Assembly (NCBI GenBank): GCA_016784945.1
Contig: JADHTP010000169.1
Coordinates: 1-7,072 of the forward strand
Length of the DNA stretch: 7,072 bases
Direction of reading: 5' to 3'
Source of the DNA: Deltaproteobacteria bacterium
GTDB lineage: Bacteria; Myxococcota_A; UBA9042; DTJE01
A program made the translations under genes and the position numbers. Under the pieces are notes generated by a model. That model had not been told where the DNA came from and searched no databases. It saw only the letters and a list, made by a program, of their open reading frames with translations. Positions 6,008 through 7,072 of this stretch are shown here, piece by piece. Within the stretch, counting starts at the first letter, position 1. Every line of letters starts with the position of its first letter.

Positions 6008-7072
6008 CTACTCCTCCTCCTCTTCCTCTTCCTCGTCTTCCCCTTCCTCTTCGTCGTCCGATTCCCGGTCCTCTTCTTCCACTGTGGGCTCTTCCTCCAG
6101 GTTCTTCACCTGACGGAGCCGCCTGGAGCGTCCGATGATGGTGGGAACCACGGCTCGTGGCGGGCCGTGCGTGATGACCGGCGCGGGCTTCATGGTGTTG
6201 AGGTTGGCCGCCTTGGCGGCTTCGTCGGCGGCGGTGGCCGGCTCCCTGGGCTGGTAGGTCTTCGGGGGTGCTACCCTGGCCCGGCCCGAAGGCGCCTCGA
6301 CTGGCTCCACCTGCCTTGTCTTCTTGGGCTGCGGCTTGATTGCGCGGGCCGGCGCCGGCTTTTCCTTCTTCGCGGGTTCATCGACCTCCTTGTCGGGCAC
6401 CTTGAAGTCCCCGCCACGGATAATGGGCTTCTTGGGAATGCAGTTGGGCCGCCTCACGCTGCCCGTGCACATCACGCCCCAGTATCCCGCGGACGAAGCC
6501 CGCCTCCATCGCGGATCCATGCCCAGCAGGGTCTTGAGGAACCGGTTGGGCGCGTCCGTTTCGCCCCTGGTGGTCACCTGCCTTTCAAAGAAATCATCGC
6601 TCAGGCTGAAGGACAATTCCACGTTCAGCTGGCCGTCCGCCATGCCCTTTCCCGGGAACATCCGGACCATGGAATGACCCTCGGCAATGGCTTTCAGATC
6701 CTTGCCGTTGATCTCCACGGTCTCCAGGTGAAGCACCGTGGCGTCGCCCTTCCGTTTGTTGCGCCGGGGCTTGGCCAGCCCCTTGATCCGTGACTGGCGA
6801 TCCAGGGTCAAGGCCACCTTCAGCGTCCCCAGGTAGACGTCGGACAGGGTGGCGTCCCCGTGTTGTTCGCTGCGCAGTGTGGGTTTCAACGCCACCAGGT
6901 CCCTGCCAGTCAGTTCCATGCGGCCGTTGCTGGTGGTGATTCCTCCCTTCATGTTGTAATCAAGCCGCCCCTTGCCGTTGAGGATCCCGGCAAACCGGAC
7001 GCCGAAGACAGGCAGGCCACGGGGCACGGGGAAGTCCTCTATTTCGTCGATTTCCACTTCCAGGCGTTTGTC
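6008..7072 (-). CDS. gspN: Type II secretion protein GspN-like, N-terminus off window
   Basis: The frame is open to the right edge, so the true start lies outside and 354 residues are visible. A GTG at 7057 is in frame, but the domain clearly begins earlier. GspN is an accessory inner-membrane/periplasmic protein of type II secretion. Visible residues 1-210 show its layered beta pattern: GLPVFGVRFAGILNGKGRLD, then DVYLGTLKVALTLD, FSLSDDFF, and the end block FLKTLLGMDPRWRRA.. GYWGVMCTGSVRRP. Residues about 211-325 form a Pro/Lys/Ala-rich linker that looks disordered. The last 29 residues contain 23 Glu or Asp and end in a run of eight Glu. This tail is not a feature I know from GspN. The gene converges on the ATP-grasp gene with 10 bp between stops. 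The rest of a secretion operon may lie to the right. Confidence 0.75.
   Translation of the reverse strand, partial: DKRLEVEIDEIEDFPVPRGLPVFGVRFAGILNGKGRLDYNMKGGITTSNGRMELTGRDLVALKPTLRSEQHGDATLSDVYLGTLKVALTLDRQSRIKGLAKPRRNKRKGDATVLHLETVEINGKDLKAIAEGHSMVRMFPGKGMADGQLNVELSFSLSDDFFERQVTTRGETDAPNRFLKTLLGMDPRWRRASSAGYWGVMCTGSVRRPNCIPKKPIIRGGDFKVPDKEVDEPAKKEKPAPARAIKPQPKKTRQVEPVEAPSGRARVAPPKTYQPREPATAADEAAKAANLNTMKPAPVITHGPPRAVVPTIIGRSRRLRQVKNLEEEPTVEEEDRESDDEEEGEDEEEEEEEE
6011..6052. repeat. Polypyrimidine CTC/CTT low-complexity tract
   Basis: The plus strand is pure C/T at 6011-6034 and again at 6036-6052, built from CTC and CTT/TTC triplets that encode the poly-Glu end of the GspN-like protein on the other strand. 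Such tracts can slip in replication in steps of three and can form triplex DNA. Confidence 0.8.

Noticed and set aside
6167..6793. Plus-strand open frame of 208 codons
   Set aside because: It is the antisense shadow of the GspN-like gene, with no recognisable domain or ribosome site.

Overview
This is a GC-rich window from a Gram-negative, most likely deltaproteobacterial-type organism (Myxococcota, Bradymonadota, Bdellovibrionota or a related uncultured group). The taxonomic guess rests on a GspN of the type found with deltaproteobacterial type II secretion, a LysM-M74 murein endopeptidase, a PEGA-like periplasmic protein and two large lipoproteins of no recognised family. Most of the predicted products carry export signals, so this is mainly a cell-envelope region. 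I see no mobile element, CRISPR array, tRNA or rRNA.

Layout, left to right. (1) Positions 1-4118 are transcribed leftwards. Read in the direction of transcription, a PEGA-like exported protein (4118-3372) is coupled by an ATGA overlap to a LysM + M74 penicillin-insensitive murein endopeptidase (3375-2458). A gap of 154 bp with a plausible promoter follows. Then comes a 512-residue lipoprotein (2303-765), whose C-terminal half looks like two TolR/ExbD-type periplasmic domains, and overlapping it by 13 nt a second lipoprotein (777-1) that is cut by the window edge. (2) A 43-bp divergent region at 4119-4161 carries a perfect extended -10 element. It drives a rightward three-gene unit of an exported helical protein (4162-4707), a 71-residue four-cysteine protein (4704-4919) and a CarB-like ATP-grasp enzyme with a TTG start (4933-5997). 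(3) Convergent to that unit, the C-terminal part of a GspN-like type II secretion protein with an unusual acidic tail enters from the right edge (7072-6008).

The leftward genes plausibly act together on the peptidoglycan and periplasm; only the murein endopeptidase has a firmly assigned activity. The rightward unit is the least understood part. A small Cys4 protein is tightly packed with an ATP-grasp ligase-like enzyme of unknown substrate and an exported helical protein, which makes it the best candidate for an undescribed small system. The right edge is probably the end of a type II secretion operon lying outside the window.

Two coding regions run off the window (the lipoprotein at the left edge and GspN at the right edge), so their full lengths are unknown. 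There is no gene-free stretch longer than 300 bases.
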